A stretch of 64,000 nt of DNA. It comes from Taeniopygia guttata. Taxonomy: Eukaryota > Chordata > Aves > Passeriformes > Estrildidae. How positions within the stretch are numbered: the first letter of the stretch is position 1; every line of letters starts with the position of its first letter. The translations under genes were made by a program, and so were the position numbers. Below are positions 14,093 through 22,934 of the stretch, piece by piece. Under the pieces are notes generated by a model, which worked only from the letters and a program-made list of their open reading frames with translations, did not search any database and was not told the DNA's origin. The DNA is taken from assembly GCF_048771995.1 (NCBI RefSeq), contig NC_133026.1:101773001-101837000 (forward strand), written 5' to 3'.

Positions 14093-15909
14093 CAGAAGTG
14101 AGACAAACAGAAGTTTCTATGGAGGTAGAGGGCAATGTGAATCCTTTTAGGAAACCTTCACCTCTCCTTGAGATATAACCTGGAAACACTCTTTTTGTCA
14201 GAAACTATGAGAAACTTTATGCTCAGAAACTCTACCCTCAAAATTCATGTAGACTTGGTAACCAAAACTTTAAGATGTGCATATAGCTGACCATTATTTG
14301 GTCATGAACTACTGCAGCAGCCACAGTAGAATGACTAAGCATCAGCTGCCAAAATAAGGAATTATTTGGCCATAGAGGAAAAAAAAAAAAAAAATACAAC
14401 CCCTCTGCTACCACCTCTGCGTCAAGTACACCATGAAAAATGCAAAGGTCCGCTAATGGGTAGTAACTCATCAACTTTAAGACAGAGGCATACAAACTAG
14501 TATACAGATTACAGTCATATATGTAAGTGTGTAACTGCACATATCAGGGTGGAAGTTATTTACTCAGTCTAATGTATATTCACCAGAAAAAAAAACTTGA
14601 ATAGCCACTCAATTTATCTGTAACAATCCATCCAGCAAACCTTAAGTATTAGGTTACTGATCCACTATTTATCCATCTGAAAGTACACAGGAACTCCTGT
14701 AATATCCTTCTCAATCTTATGTTAGAATCTTATCAGCACAAATAAACAGTTCTTTCACTTAATGAGCCTACATTTATGTGCTACAGAATTAAAACAAAGG
14801 TCCACTGACAAAAGTATTCTATGCACTACATTATTTATAAATAGTCCAAACCACATTTGATTTTAGAGTTCAGGAGAAAAGACGTGACAGGATTCAAGAT
14901 AATAAAGCACAATCTTTCTGAAAGCTTCCCAAAAATAACCCTGCCTTAAACATTAAAAAAAAACCCAAACAACAAAAAAACAAACAAGAAAATAAATCCC
15001 CCAAAAATATGCATGGTGGAAAAAAAAAATCTGCTCTAAAACAGGCATGTGATGCTCTATTTCCTTCTCCTAGAAGATGAAGAGCTGAAGTGATAAAAGA
15101 GGTAATTAGCTCTTAGTTATTCCAGAGCAAAAACACATTTCTAGTGATTAACAAAAAAAATGCTGTAAGAGATATTTATAATAGCTTAACAGTGAAGAAG
15201 ATTGAAAAGACAAAAAAAAAAAAACAGGGGGGAGCAATAAAAAAGCTAATCTACCCCTTAAAAAATTCCACTCTAACCAAAAATTATTGTTCTAAATCAG
15301 GGTAGATTACACGTTGGGGGTGGGGAGGGGAAAAACAAACAGTCATAAGCAAAATGTTGGGTTTACACCATTTTGCAGAAAAATATTAAAGATTCATTAA
15401 CATCAATACATTTAATCATACGTGTAAAGATAATCAACTATTGCTATGTAAAGCTGTGAGAAGACATATCTGAGCCTCGAACACATTATTAAAAACAAAT
15501 GTGTTTACAGATAATAAAAAATAATAAAACATGAATAATTATAGATTCACTCCTGTTTTCCACAGGAAAAGCCTTTTAGACTTCAGAGTATCTTTTTACG
15601 TCACCTTTTCTAGTGACTTTCATCTCTTCCATTCTTCCAGCAAATGCTATACCTTCTTTCCCACCTTTTCCCCCCAGAATACACAAAGCCTAACCTGTTT
15701 TCAGAACTCCTTCCTGCTAATATTGCCATGGTTTTGTCTGTACAACTGTGTTTGTTACTTTTTTTTTTCCCTACCATTGCTCCTTACGTGGCAAAGGGTC
15801 ACCGTTGAGCCAGACACTTCTGGCTGAGACACTTCTTTCCTATTCTCTGCAGATACTGAGCATGGGTATGTATCAGAGGCATAAATACACCTTAATTTTT
15901 ATTGTTATT

Positions 15910-16541
15910 TGTGGATTTCTCTTTCAGGGTTCCTGAGGTCAGGGTGACCCCAAGAGAGATCATAAAGAGTCTTTGCTTCCCTAGTCCGACACAACCAAAG
16001 AAGAGGTCCTGGAATGCATCCAGTTGCTTTTTCAAGGTTGTTTATTTCTTCTTATCTATAATATTTTCTCTCTGATCTGCCATGATCCACCTAGTACAGA
16101 AGCCATAGCAGCCTCACTTCGAGTCCTCAGTGGCTCCCACATTATATGCTCAAAACTACGTGTGTATGTTTACAATTTCTTCACCAATTCCCATCACCTA
16201 CGTTAGACAGTGAATCTCCACCTTAAACCAATAGAAAAGTGTCACTATCACAGCAAGACATGGAGGACATGAAGAAAGGACAGAAGGCTAAGACACGCCC
16301 AGATTCCTCCGTCTTGTACCCCTGAGTTACATTCTAAAAAACCCAAAATTCTACTTTTTCACCCTGTGTTAGTTCAAATATCACACTACTAAAACCCTTG
16401 GGTCTTGTAATTCCTCATCCAGAATCGGCAGGCTTCCATGAGCTAAAATTGAAGCCACAGATGTTTTTGAGTTCTTGCCAGGGTTTCTGAGACCCCTGCC
16501 AGGGTCTCAGGACAGGCAGGGGGATGTCCTGGTCTTCGACA
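15910..16541 (-). repeat. 3' LTR of the ERV
   Basis: Its left edge (TGTGGATTTCTC) and right edge (TTCGACA) line up with the other copy's edges (TGCGGATTTCTC and CTCCGACA). On the minus strand it runs from TGTCG to CA. It directly follows a polypurine tract, which marks it as the 3' LTR. The U3-side half is about 94-95 percent identical to the other LTR by eye, whereas the middle and U5-side portions are much more diverged. Confidence 0.88.
16041..16046 (-). terminator. Polyadenylation signal AATAAA in the 3' LTR
   Basis: AATAAA on the minus strand within GAAATAAACAACC, about 500 bases from the U3 start and about 135 bases before the LTR end, where a retroviral R/U5 boundary is expected. It is conserved in the other LTR. 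As the element is in the same orientation as PTPRM, it could in principle end PTPRM transcripts early. Confidence 0.65.
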
Positions 16542-17002
16542 TTTTCCTCTCCTCTTTGCACCAAAAACACCTCTTTGGCAGTCCTGTTCATGGCCCACCA
16601 CATGCATTGGAAAAGACATGGCAAAATGAACAGAAGAATTACAAGCCCTACTAAAATCAACCAAAATCCAGTAACTAAATTCTACAACATCACTAAAAAC
16701 CCACACCCCAGAAAAAACCCAAAGTCCATGATCTTTTGTGGGTGAAACACAAATCTTTGCCCAGTCCACATCTTATGTGCATCTTCTACTCCGCTTATGG
16801 AGAGGTCAGTGCTTTCTTGCAGTTGGTAAAATTCCATATTCTTCACTGAAATCCATCTAGACTCTGCACTTGTTAAAACACAAACAAACCCAACATCCCC
16901 ATGGAGACTGGAGGGTTCTTTCTCAATTCTGTTCTGTAAAATTGCATAGAGAAATGAAGATAACAATATCTTTGTTATAAACATTTTTTTACTACAATGC
17001 AT
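16415..17002 (-). pseudogene. env-like remnant (transmembrane region), broken
   Basis: Upstream of the polypurine tract the minus strand encodes a strongly hydrophobic segment (LVGLVILLFILPCLF) followed by a hydrophilic tail. This is the usual layout of a retroviral envelope membrane anchor and cytoplasmic tail. An in-frame TAG lies shortly before the anchor. The tail frame runs through the polypurine tract and ends inside the LTR U3 at 16415. A separate ATG-started frame of 106 codons (17002 to 16682) has a hydrophobic N-terminal segment that could be a signal peptide and ends at that TAG. No surface-subunit cleavage site or immunosuppressive-domain motif was recognised. The env identity rests on position and hydropathy, not on a domain match. 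Confidence 0.5.
16542..16557 (-). other. Polypurine tract of the ERV
   Basis: On the minus strand AAAGAGGAGAGGAAAA lies directly before the TG that opens the 3' LTR. This is the expected form and place of the plus-strand primer in retroviral reverse transcription, and it fixes the orientation of the element. Confidence 0.85.
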
Positions 17003-17976
17003 GTAGTAAAAAAACTAACAACAAATAAAAATCAATCAGACAACATACAATCAATATCACATGTAAAATCACACAATTATCAAACACCACAACACTGAAT
17101 TGTCATCCCAGAGTTTGCGACAAACCTTAAAACAACAGAGATTTGGAGAAAACATGTCTGGATTATGCTCTTCCAAAACTCTCTTTGAGGCTCAGCTGTC
17201 CTATATTGTCAAATTGCCAAGCCAGAAGGACTTGAATACTTTTTGATGCAGAAAACATCTGGGTCAATCACTCCTCCAAGCAGAGCTAAAGCTTGGCTAT
17301 AGCCCGAACTCTAATTGGAGGATATCACTTAACACATTATAAAACAAAAGTCTTAGAAATAACAGTTGTGAGTGAGAACCCTTATAATTAAAGACTTATC
17401 AAACTATCAAATAACTGAATCTTTCCAAAATTTCCCTCAAGATAGAGACTCTTTCAAACACAGCAAACCTTTTCTTCAGAAATCTGAGAATTTGAAATCT
17501 GAAATTTTGAACCAAAATCTGGACAATGAAAGTGTGAAGGAAGATGAATTGCAGCTGCATAAAAGATTGGATAAAGAAAACATATGAGTAGTTAAAAAAT
17601 CAAAAACAGGACCCTGAAGAGACAAATGTCTTGTAAACAATCACACAAAGAGATAGTAAAACACATGGAAACTGACTGTAAATACTATAACAATACTTTA
17701 ATATCTTAATAATAATTCTTATCACAAAAATCAGAGAACTCACATTATATGATCAACTTATCAACAAGAAATGTTTGAAATAGTTTAAGACAGTCTTTTT
17801 AAAGCATTCATATAACATTAACAACAATCACTGTTTATCTCAACATTAACAATCACTGTTTATCTCAACATTACCTACAAAAAACTTAACAATAATCACT
17901 ATTTATCTTATTATCTAGAAAAACTTAACAATAATCATTATTTATTTTATTATTTATAAAAACAAACAAAAAAATA
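17003..17976 (-). other. AT-rich middle of the ERV internal region
   Basis: About 1 kb of AT-rich sequence between the env-like and gag-like parts. No pol motif is visible in any frame. The right part (17814-17962) is made of degenerate tandem repeats. The plus-strand frame at 17372-17587 is a low-complexity chance frame. This stretch may be highly decayed retroviral sequence, or sequence that replaced pol. Confidence 0.5.
17814..17962. repeat. Degenerate tandem repeats within the ERV
   Basis: Two related arrays. The first has units of 28 and 25 bp built on AACATTAACAATCACTG plus TTTATCTC. The second has two units of about 39 bp built on AACTTAACAATAATCA plus TTTAT (about 17883-17921 and 17922-17960). 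The core AATCACT(G)TTTAT is shared, suggesting stepwise duplication and decay. Confidence 0.75.
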
Positions 17977-18049
17977 TTACAGACTCAATACCAGCAATCC
18001 GTCTGACTGACATTTCTCAAATGCTCTGTTTTTAGCGGCATCCCTGGTA

Positions 18050-18900
18050 GTTAAATCATTACTAATAATACATTTATCTTTACACTGTGGTTTCCACCCA
18101 TAAGCATTGATTTGCATAGTGTTCCCCCTTCTTTGCATCGTGGACAATGACTCGGTACTGCTGCATCTTCTGGTTTTTCTCTCGTAAGAAACGGGAAAAA
18201 TGCTGTTGCGATTTTTGCTGTAATGCCGCAGTCCCGCCAGAGGCGGCGCTGCTGCCCGCGGCGTTGTCGCTGCCATGGTAACCGGGAGGGGGCGGTGCCG
18301 CGCAGCCGTCCCTGCCCAGAGCCCGCCCGATCCCTGCGCGTCACCGCGGGGCTGTGAGGGGATACGGCCCCGCCGTGACCGCGGCTCCCCCGCCGTCATC
18401 ACGGCCGCTGGTCCCCCGTGCATTTCTGCCGCGATTCCACCGACCCCCACGGTGTCCCCGGTCGGCCTCGCACTGTCCCCGGGCTGCTGCTGCTGCTCCC
18501 GATCCCCCTGCACCCCTTTAACTGGTGTCAGGTCCTCCTCCCCGCCCTGCTCGCCTGCAGTTCGCAGGATGATGCACCCCCTCCACCCCGGTGGTGGGAG
18601 TATATACTGTCTGCTTTTCGCAAACAAACCCCGCGGAACTGCCTGAAATTTCTTCCATTGCTTACAGCATCGCTCTGGCTGTAGCCAAAAGTTTCACGGC
18701 CGTTTCATCTCCCTTTGCTACTAAATGATAAAGATGCATATTAACTTCCTGCCAAAATCCTGGCTCAAATGTCACCCTCGGATCCAGTTCCCCCCCCCAT
18801 GTTCTTATTTTGACTGATCTCACCAAGAACTGTGCAGTCTGCAAAAGCCACTCCGGAGAGTTTAGAGTTTCCTGGTCTCTGGCCAGCAGGTAACAGGTAG
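18050..18900 (-). pseudogene. gag-like remnant, broken
   Basis: This is where a retroviral gag start should lie, downstream of the leader. One minus-strand frame near 18662-18844 encodes a plausible matrix-like stretch (for example WGGELDPRVTF and QEVNMHLYHLV) and then hits a stop. It continues into a Gly/Ala/Gln-rich GC-rich segment (18230-18620) and a basic, glutamine-rich part. A G9 run near 18790 is a likely frameshift site. The longest open frame here (216 codons, 18627 to 17977) has no ATG at its start and partly follows a different reading phase. No capsid major-homology region or complete CCHC knuckle was seen. The gag call is mainly from position and composition. Confidence 0.45.
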
Positions 18901-19064
18901 AGGAGATCCCGGATTCTTGAACCGCCTCTGTTCCAGTCCGAATTTGCAGTGGTTTGCTCTCTGCAGGGGTTCAGGTTGTTCTCCTTAGGATTCTTCTTCT
19001 CGGGCTAGGGTTCGATGCCTGATGTTCTGTCTGGCTGGTGAAGCAGTGCCTTGGCTGGCTCTAC

Positions 19065-19082
19065 CCGCCCACAGGGACGCCA
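19065..19082 (-). other. Primer-binding-site candidate of the ERV
   Basis: Three bases (TAT) inside the 5' LTR end the minus strand reads TGGCGTCCCTGTGGGCGG. PBSs begin TGG because they pair with the CCA end of a tRNA. TGGCG and the later TGGG resemble a lysine-tRNA-type PBS, but several positions differ, so the tRNA is not assigned. Confidence 0.6.
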
Positions 19083-19085
19083 ATA

Positions 19086-19732
19086 TGCGGATTTCTCTCT
19101 CTTGTGGTTCCTGAAAGTCAGGGTGACCCCAAGAGAGATCCGAAAAGAGTCTTTGCTTCCCTAGCCAGAACGCAGCAAAATGAGGAGTCTTGGAATGCTT
19201 CCGATTCTGCTTTTTCAAGGTTGTTTATTTCTTCCTATCTATAATATTTTCTCTCTGACCTGCCGAGCTCTGGCTAGCAAGGGGGCCATAACATTCTGCG
19301 TGCCCTCACGGGTGGTGTTTACCTTTTACATCAAAAGTTACGTATACTGTGTTTACAATTTATTACCAATACCTAACATTTATGTTGGACAGTGTGTCCC
19401 TACCTTAAACCAGTAGAAAAGTGTCACTATCACAGCAAGACATAGAGGACATGAAGAAAGGACAGAAGGCTAAGACACGCCCAGATTCCTCTGTCTTGTA
19501 CCCCTGAGTTACATTCTAAAAAACCTAAAATTCTACTTTTCCACCCTGTGTTAGTTCAAATATCACACTACTAAAACCCTTGTGTCTTGTAATTCCTCAT
19601 CCAGAGCTGGCAGTTTTCCATGGACTAAAACTGAAGCCACAGATGTTTTTGACTTCTTGCCAGGGTCTCTGAGACCCCTGCCAGGGTCTCAAGACAGCCA
19701 GGCCAGCCAGAGGGATGTTCTGGACTCCGACA
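19086..19732 (-). repeat. 5' LTR of the ERV
   Basis: Partner of the repeat at 15910-16541, slightly longer because of a short CAGCCAGGC-type insertion near the U3 start. On the minus strand it opens TGTCGGAGTCC and closes CCGCA, followed by the primer-binding-site candidate. AATAAA is conserved at 19224-19229. The bases outside it (GGGAG on the minus strand) do not match those outside the other LTR (AATAA), so no target-site duplication is visible. Confidence 0.88.
19224..19229 (-). terminator. Polyadenylation signal AATAAA in the 5' LTR
   Basis: Same motif and context as in the 3' LTR (GAAATAAACAACCTTG on the minus strand). This region is well conserved between LTRs even though neighbouring U5 and R sequence has diverged. 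Confidence 0.6.
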
Positions 19733-22082
19733 CTCCCTCTGTAAGAGTCAGGCTGTAACCAAGAAACACCAATTTCAGAATTCAGGCTGTGTGCACATTT
19801 ACATCTACCTGGATACGAATGCCTTCATAAAAACACAATTTCCAAGTTCTATTACACATTTCCTTGCTTTCAATTTCAGCTCCCTGTTTTTGTAATTGAC
19901 AGAACTCATCCCATCCAGACTTTTAATTTTATGGAGCTCAAATATTTAAGTTTACAATGTCTATTACAATATTTAAGTTTACAAATCCCTTACAGGAGTG
20001 AATTGCTTTCTCTAGCCTGAATAATCTACCAAGCAGATGGATGAAAGAACATGGTGGAGTCAAGTGGCATTTTCTATGACTGAACACCACTTTTCAGGAA
20101 CTTAAGTAATATTAACATTCAGTCCTCAATGAGACCAACTACGTAACATTTTGCTAAAATTATAAACAAAATTAGCTAAATTTGGTGTGCTATAGTTTCT
20201 CAGAAAGAAACTAAAAAGTAGTAAAAAAATGCAAACCCAAAACTAATCTTGCAGAAAGAGTCCAGCTACTTTTAAAAACTTAGGATAAGCAGCACTGTCC
20301 ATTTAAGAACATCTTTTCAGTAATACCTCTTGAATTTAATTCTTGAGATCATTTACTTCTTGAACTGATGAATCCAGAATTTTAAAATCTTTAGTTAAGG
20401 ACTCAGAGAAAATCTCATTGTTATTAACTGTTAAGCTGATTCCAAAAGATTATTTGAAAGCTCCCAGGCCTTAAAAAGCCAAGATCTGATCTTTCAGTAA
20501 GATTATTTTCTAAATAAGAAACTCAAATAAGACAATAGCTGAACGTAACATTAGAACCAATCTTTGTGAAACAAATCAGTCAATTTAGAAAAGGGTAAAA
20601 ATAAAAATGGAACTATAAATGCCACAGGCATTTAATTCACACGCTGCTATTCTTTGCTTAGAACATGTGTGGAGTTGGCTTTGTTTCTTTTTTCTTTGTT
20701 TGTTTTTTAACTTTTCATAGGCTAGTCATGTAATTCCCTTCTGATATAAGGGACAGTTATTATAAAAGATAACTACCCAACTCAAGGATGGATTTTTCTG
20801 TCATTTAATTTCTATGATGCTCATGCATCAAGGCTTTAACAAAAGAAATAGCATTTTTCCCCCAAGCAAAAATGATACCCAGACACAAGCTTCATATGGT
20901 AAATTACAAAAATGGAAATTTCATCAATTTTGCTCCAAGTGGCAAGAATCAACATTAAAAAGAAAAAATTCTGTACATGCATCTTCAAAAGTAATCTTTA
21001 CTTTCAGTACTTAACATACATATACACACATGGGGAGAAAACGGGGCAGATTCTGCACCTCATGCCATCTTTTGCCATCTCACTGAGATGTGTGAATAGC
21101 AGCCTCCGTTACTGAGTACCTCAGAAGGTGTGGAATTGCACTCTTGGAATACCTGTATGCACAAGTCATTGGTGAATTGTTTGTGGCTTACAGCACTGCT
21201 ATCTCCACAGCATGTCAGGTAAATTAATACGACGAATACAAATCAAAGAGTAATGTGAGATTGTTCTTCAGCAACACGAACAGCACTTCAGTCCTGATCC
21301 CAGTACACTATCAGCACATCGCATGCACAAGCCATTTAAATGTCCAGAAGAGCCACCCCAGCTTAACTTTAAACAAAAAGTAAGACAGTTCACACAGGTC
21401 AGCAATGAGTTACAGATTTATCTTAATAAAACCAAGTCCTCCCATTTAAGTCTCGACACTAGACTTCCAACATTAATGAGTTGTAGAGTGAATATAACTG
21501 AGTCCAGTTTCCTAATTCGCTGCACAGCATACTCTCCTTCTTACAGGAGATCGGAAAATATTTCATCATTGTTACTTATCTCCTTGGAACAAAACATTTT
21601 TCTACTGGGAGATCTTCTGTGTCATGTACAGTAAAAATGCTCTCAAGAAGCTCGGGGAAATGCAGCTACGTATACAAGAGGTCCCTGGAACCAAACATAA
21701 AACCAGAATTTTAAATTTTTTTATGAAGTTCTAAACCAGACCAGCAACTCCCAGCCATAAAACTTGGTTTAGCTACAGTGCTCCATAGATGCAACATGTA
21801 ATGTGCAAAATATAAACTATTCTGCAGCCTGAGCAACAAGGAGTCAAAAGGATTGCTTCCCCACCAGATCAAAGCACACTTCGCACGAGCTGAGGACCAG
21901 ATGTCTTCAATTTAACGTCCTTTCAGTTGCACTAACTTCATGTTCGGAACAAAACACACCAAAAAGAATTCTGAAGTTACTCTTTGCAGTGGAGCACACA
22001 GAACTATTTCACAATCCAAATTTCTGTCTAAAATTATGGGTTTCTCCAACATATAAATAAGACAGGGGTGCAGGCAGGGGAC
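19733..22082. other. Intronic sequence between the ERV and the CpG island
   Basis: AT-rich unique-looking DNA without a recognised gene. Open frames are 103 codons or shorter and match nothing I know. Confidence 0.6.
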
Positions 22083-22709
22083 TCGAGACCAAAACAACCA
22101 TCTGCAGGTTTGGGCTTCGGGGAACCGAGGAACGCCGCCGCTGATGGGGCACTTCGCGGGGCTCCTCCTGGCTGTGAATGCCGGCACCCACCAGCCGCTG
22201 GCAGTTTCTGCCCTGCTCTCTCAGGTGACGCTTTGGGGGCTGCAGAGAGTGCGGGGCCGGGCCTTTCCCCGGGTCTCACAGCCGCACCTCCGGGCAGCGC
22301 CGGGGGCGGGGAGCGGCGGGGGCCAGTGCCCAGGCACTGGCGGGCGGGCAGAGCCGCGGGGCCCCGCCGGCCCCTCCGGGAGCACCGCAAGCCCTCCTTC
22401 TCCCGTGCCAGCCGCGGCGGCGGGCGGAGCGCCGGGGACCGGCTCACCTCGCCCCTCCGCCGCCCGTGCCGGGGCAGCGGGAAACTTTCGGGAAGTCAGC
22501 GGCGGAAAAACGCAGGAGCGAACCCGAGTCCCGCCCGTCTCTCCAGCCCTGCCCTAGGGCTGCCCGAGCCCCTCCAGCCTCTCGACCTTCCATTGGGGTG
22601 CAGGGCCACCAGCGGAGTGGCATCCCGGCACCGCTGCCTCCTCGGGACACTTTTTCCACCCCATCGACGCAGCGGTTCCAAAGTGTCAGACCCGTCAGGG
22701 GGATGGGGG

Positions 22710-22755
22710 AAAAAAAAAAAAAAAAAAAGAAGAAAAAAAATATACAGAAAAAACC
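22710..22755. repeat. A-rich tract inside the CpG island
   Basis: A run of 19 A followed by AG-interrupted A tracts, about 110 bases downstream of the PTPRM donor. In the pre-mRNA it is a long U tract. It is out of character with the surrounding GC-rich DNA. Confidence 0.85.
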
Positions 22756-22852
22756 AGTAACTCAAACCAAACCCCCGAAGTGCCCGCGGTCCCCCCTGCC
22801 CCTCCGCCGCCTGGCCCCCGAGAAGGCTGCCCGGCCCCGGGCTGGTGGGCCG

Positions 22853-22865
22853 ACTCCTTACCTGT
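22853..22865 (-). other. PTPRM: Splice donor of PTPRM exon 1
   Basis: On the minus strand the junction reads ACAG/GTAAGGAG, close to the vertebrate U1 consensus. The intron begins at 22861 and runs towards lower coordinates. The donor splits a glycine codon after its first base. Confidence 0.85.
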
Positions 22866-22934
22866 GAACGTCTGCGCTCCCGCTGCCAGCAAAAGTCCGG
22901 CCAAAGTAACCAGGCAAGTTCCAACTTTCCCCAT
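22862..22934 (-). CDS. PTPRM: PTPRM coding exon 1 (signal peptide), partial gene
   Basis: First coding exon of a receptor-type protein tyrosine phosphatase of the MAM/Ig/FNIII (type IIB) class, a homophilic cell-adhesion receptor at cell contacts. The exon has 24 codons plus one base. The peptide starts MGKVGTCL, continues TLAGLLLAAGA and ends QTFT; a glycine codon is split across the junction. This matches what I recall of the mammalian PTPRM N-terminus (GTCL, TLAGLLL, AAG, TF and then G in the same order and spacing). The paralogues PTPRK and PTPRT start differently. It reads as a signal peptide: Lys3, a hydrophobic core at residues 7-18, and an A-G-A cleavage motif ending at residue 20. 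The ATG has A at -3 and G at +4 and is the first in-frame ATG. The exon ends at a strong donor (ACAG/GTAAGG, phase 1), the phase I expect for PTPRM exon 1. The MAM domain and the rest of a protein of about 1450 residues lie beyond position 1. The identification rests on 24 residues plus splice phase and CpG context. Confidence 0.85.

Larger units (their letters stand above)
10626..15909. other. Intronic sequence with simple repeats only
   Basis: AT-rich DNA with no recognised gene. It contains poly(A) tracts (13280-13301, 14069-14092 and shorter ones near 14380 and 15213) and a TA/TATG/CATA microsatellite (13452-13532). A G-rich patch lies at about 15314-15329, with only three full G runs. 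Confidence 0.6.
15910..19732 (-). mobile_element. Internally deleted endogenous retrovirus (provirus-like, two LTRs)
   Basis: Two related direct repeats of about 632 and 647 bp flank about 2.5 kb. Read on the minus strand the order is 5' LTR (19732-19086), a 3-base spacer, a primer-binding-site candidate, a gag-like region, an AT-rich middle, an env-like transmembrane region, a polypurine tract, then the 3' LTR (16541-15910). Both LTRs start TGTCG and end in CA on that strand and carry AATAAA. The length is far below the 7-10 kb of a full provirus, and no protease, reverse transcriptase or integrase motif was recognised, so pol is deleted. Coding remnants are broken. It lies in PTPRM intron 1 in the same orientation as the gene. 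The class is uncertain; the TGGCG primer site hints at an ERVK-like (beta) element. Confidence 0.85.
1..22861 (-). other. PTPRM: PTPRM intron 1 (first 22.9 kb, incomplete)
   Basis: Everything to the left of the exon 1 donor is intron 1, which continues past position 1. I searched it for a MAM-domain exon (exon 2) and for other coding exons and recognised none. It is AT-rich with poly(A) tracts on the plus strand (6285, 13280, 14069), two CR1 LINE ends, an ERV and some short tandem repeats. A very long first intron fits what is known of vertebrate PTPRM, which spans hundreds of kilobases. Confidence 0.75.

Noticed and set aside
17977-18627. 216-codon minus-strand frame as an intact gene
   Set aside because: It starts at TTG, not ATG, lies in the GC-rich part of a broken ERV and has no domain; treated as part of a gag-like remnant.
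22068-22760. Plus-strand open frame of 230 codons in the CpG island
   Set aside because: Overlaps GC-rich promoter DNA where stops are rare; low-complexity Pro/Gly/Arg/Ala composition, ends in a poly(A)-derived Lys tract, and there is no recognisable domain.
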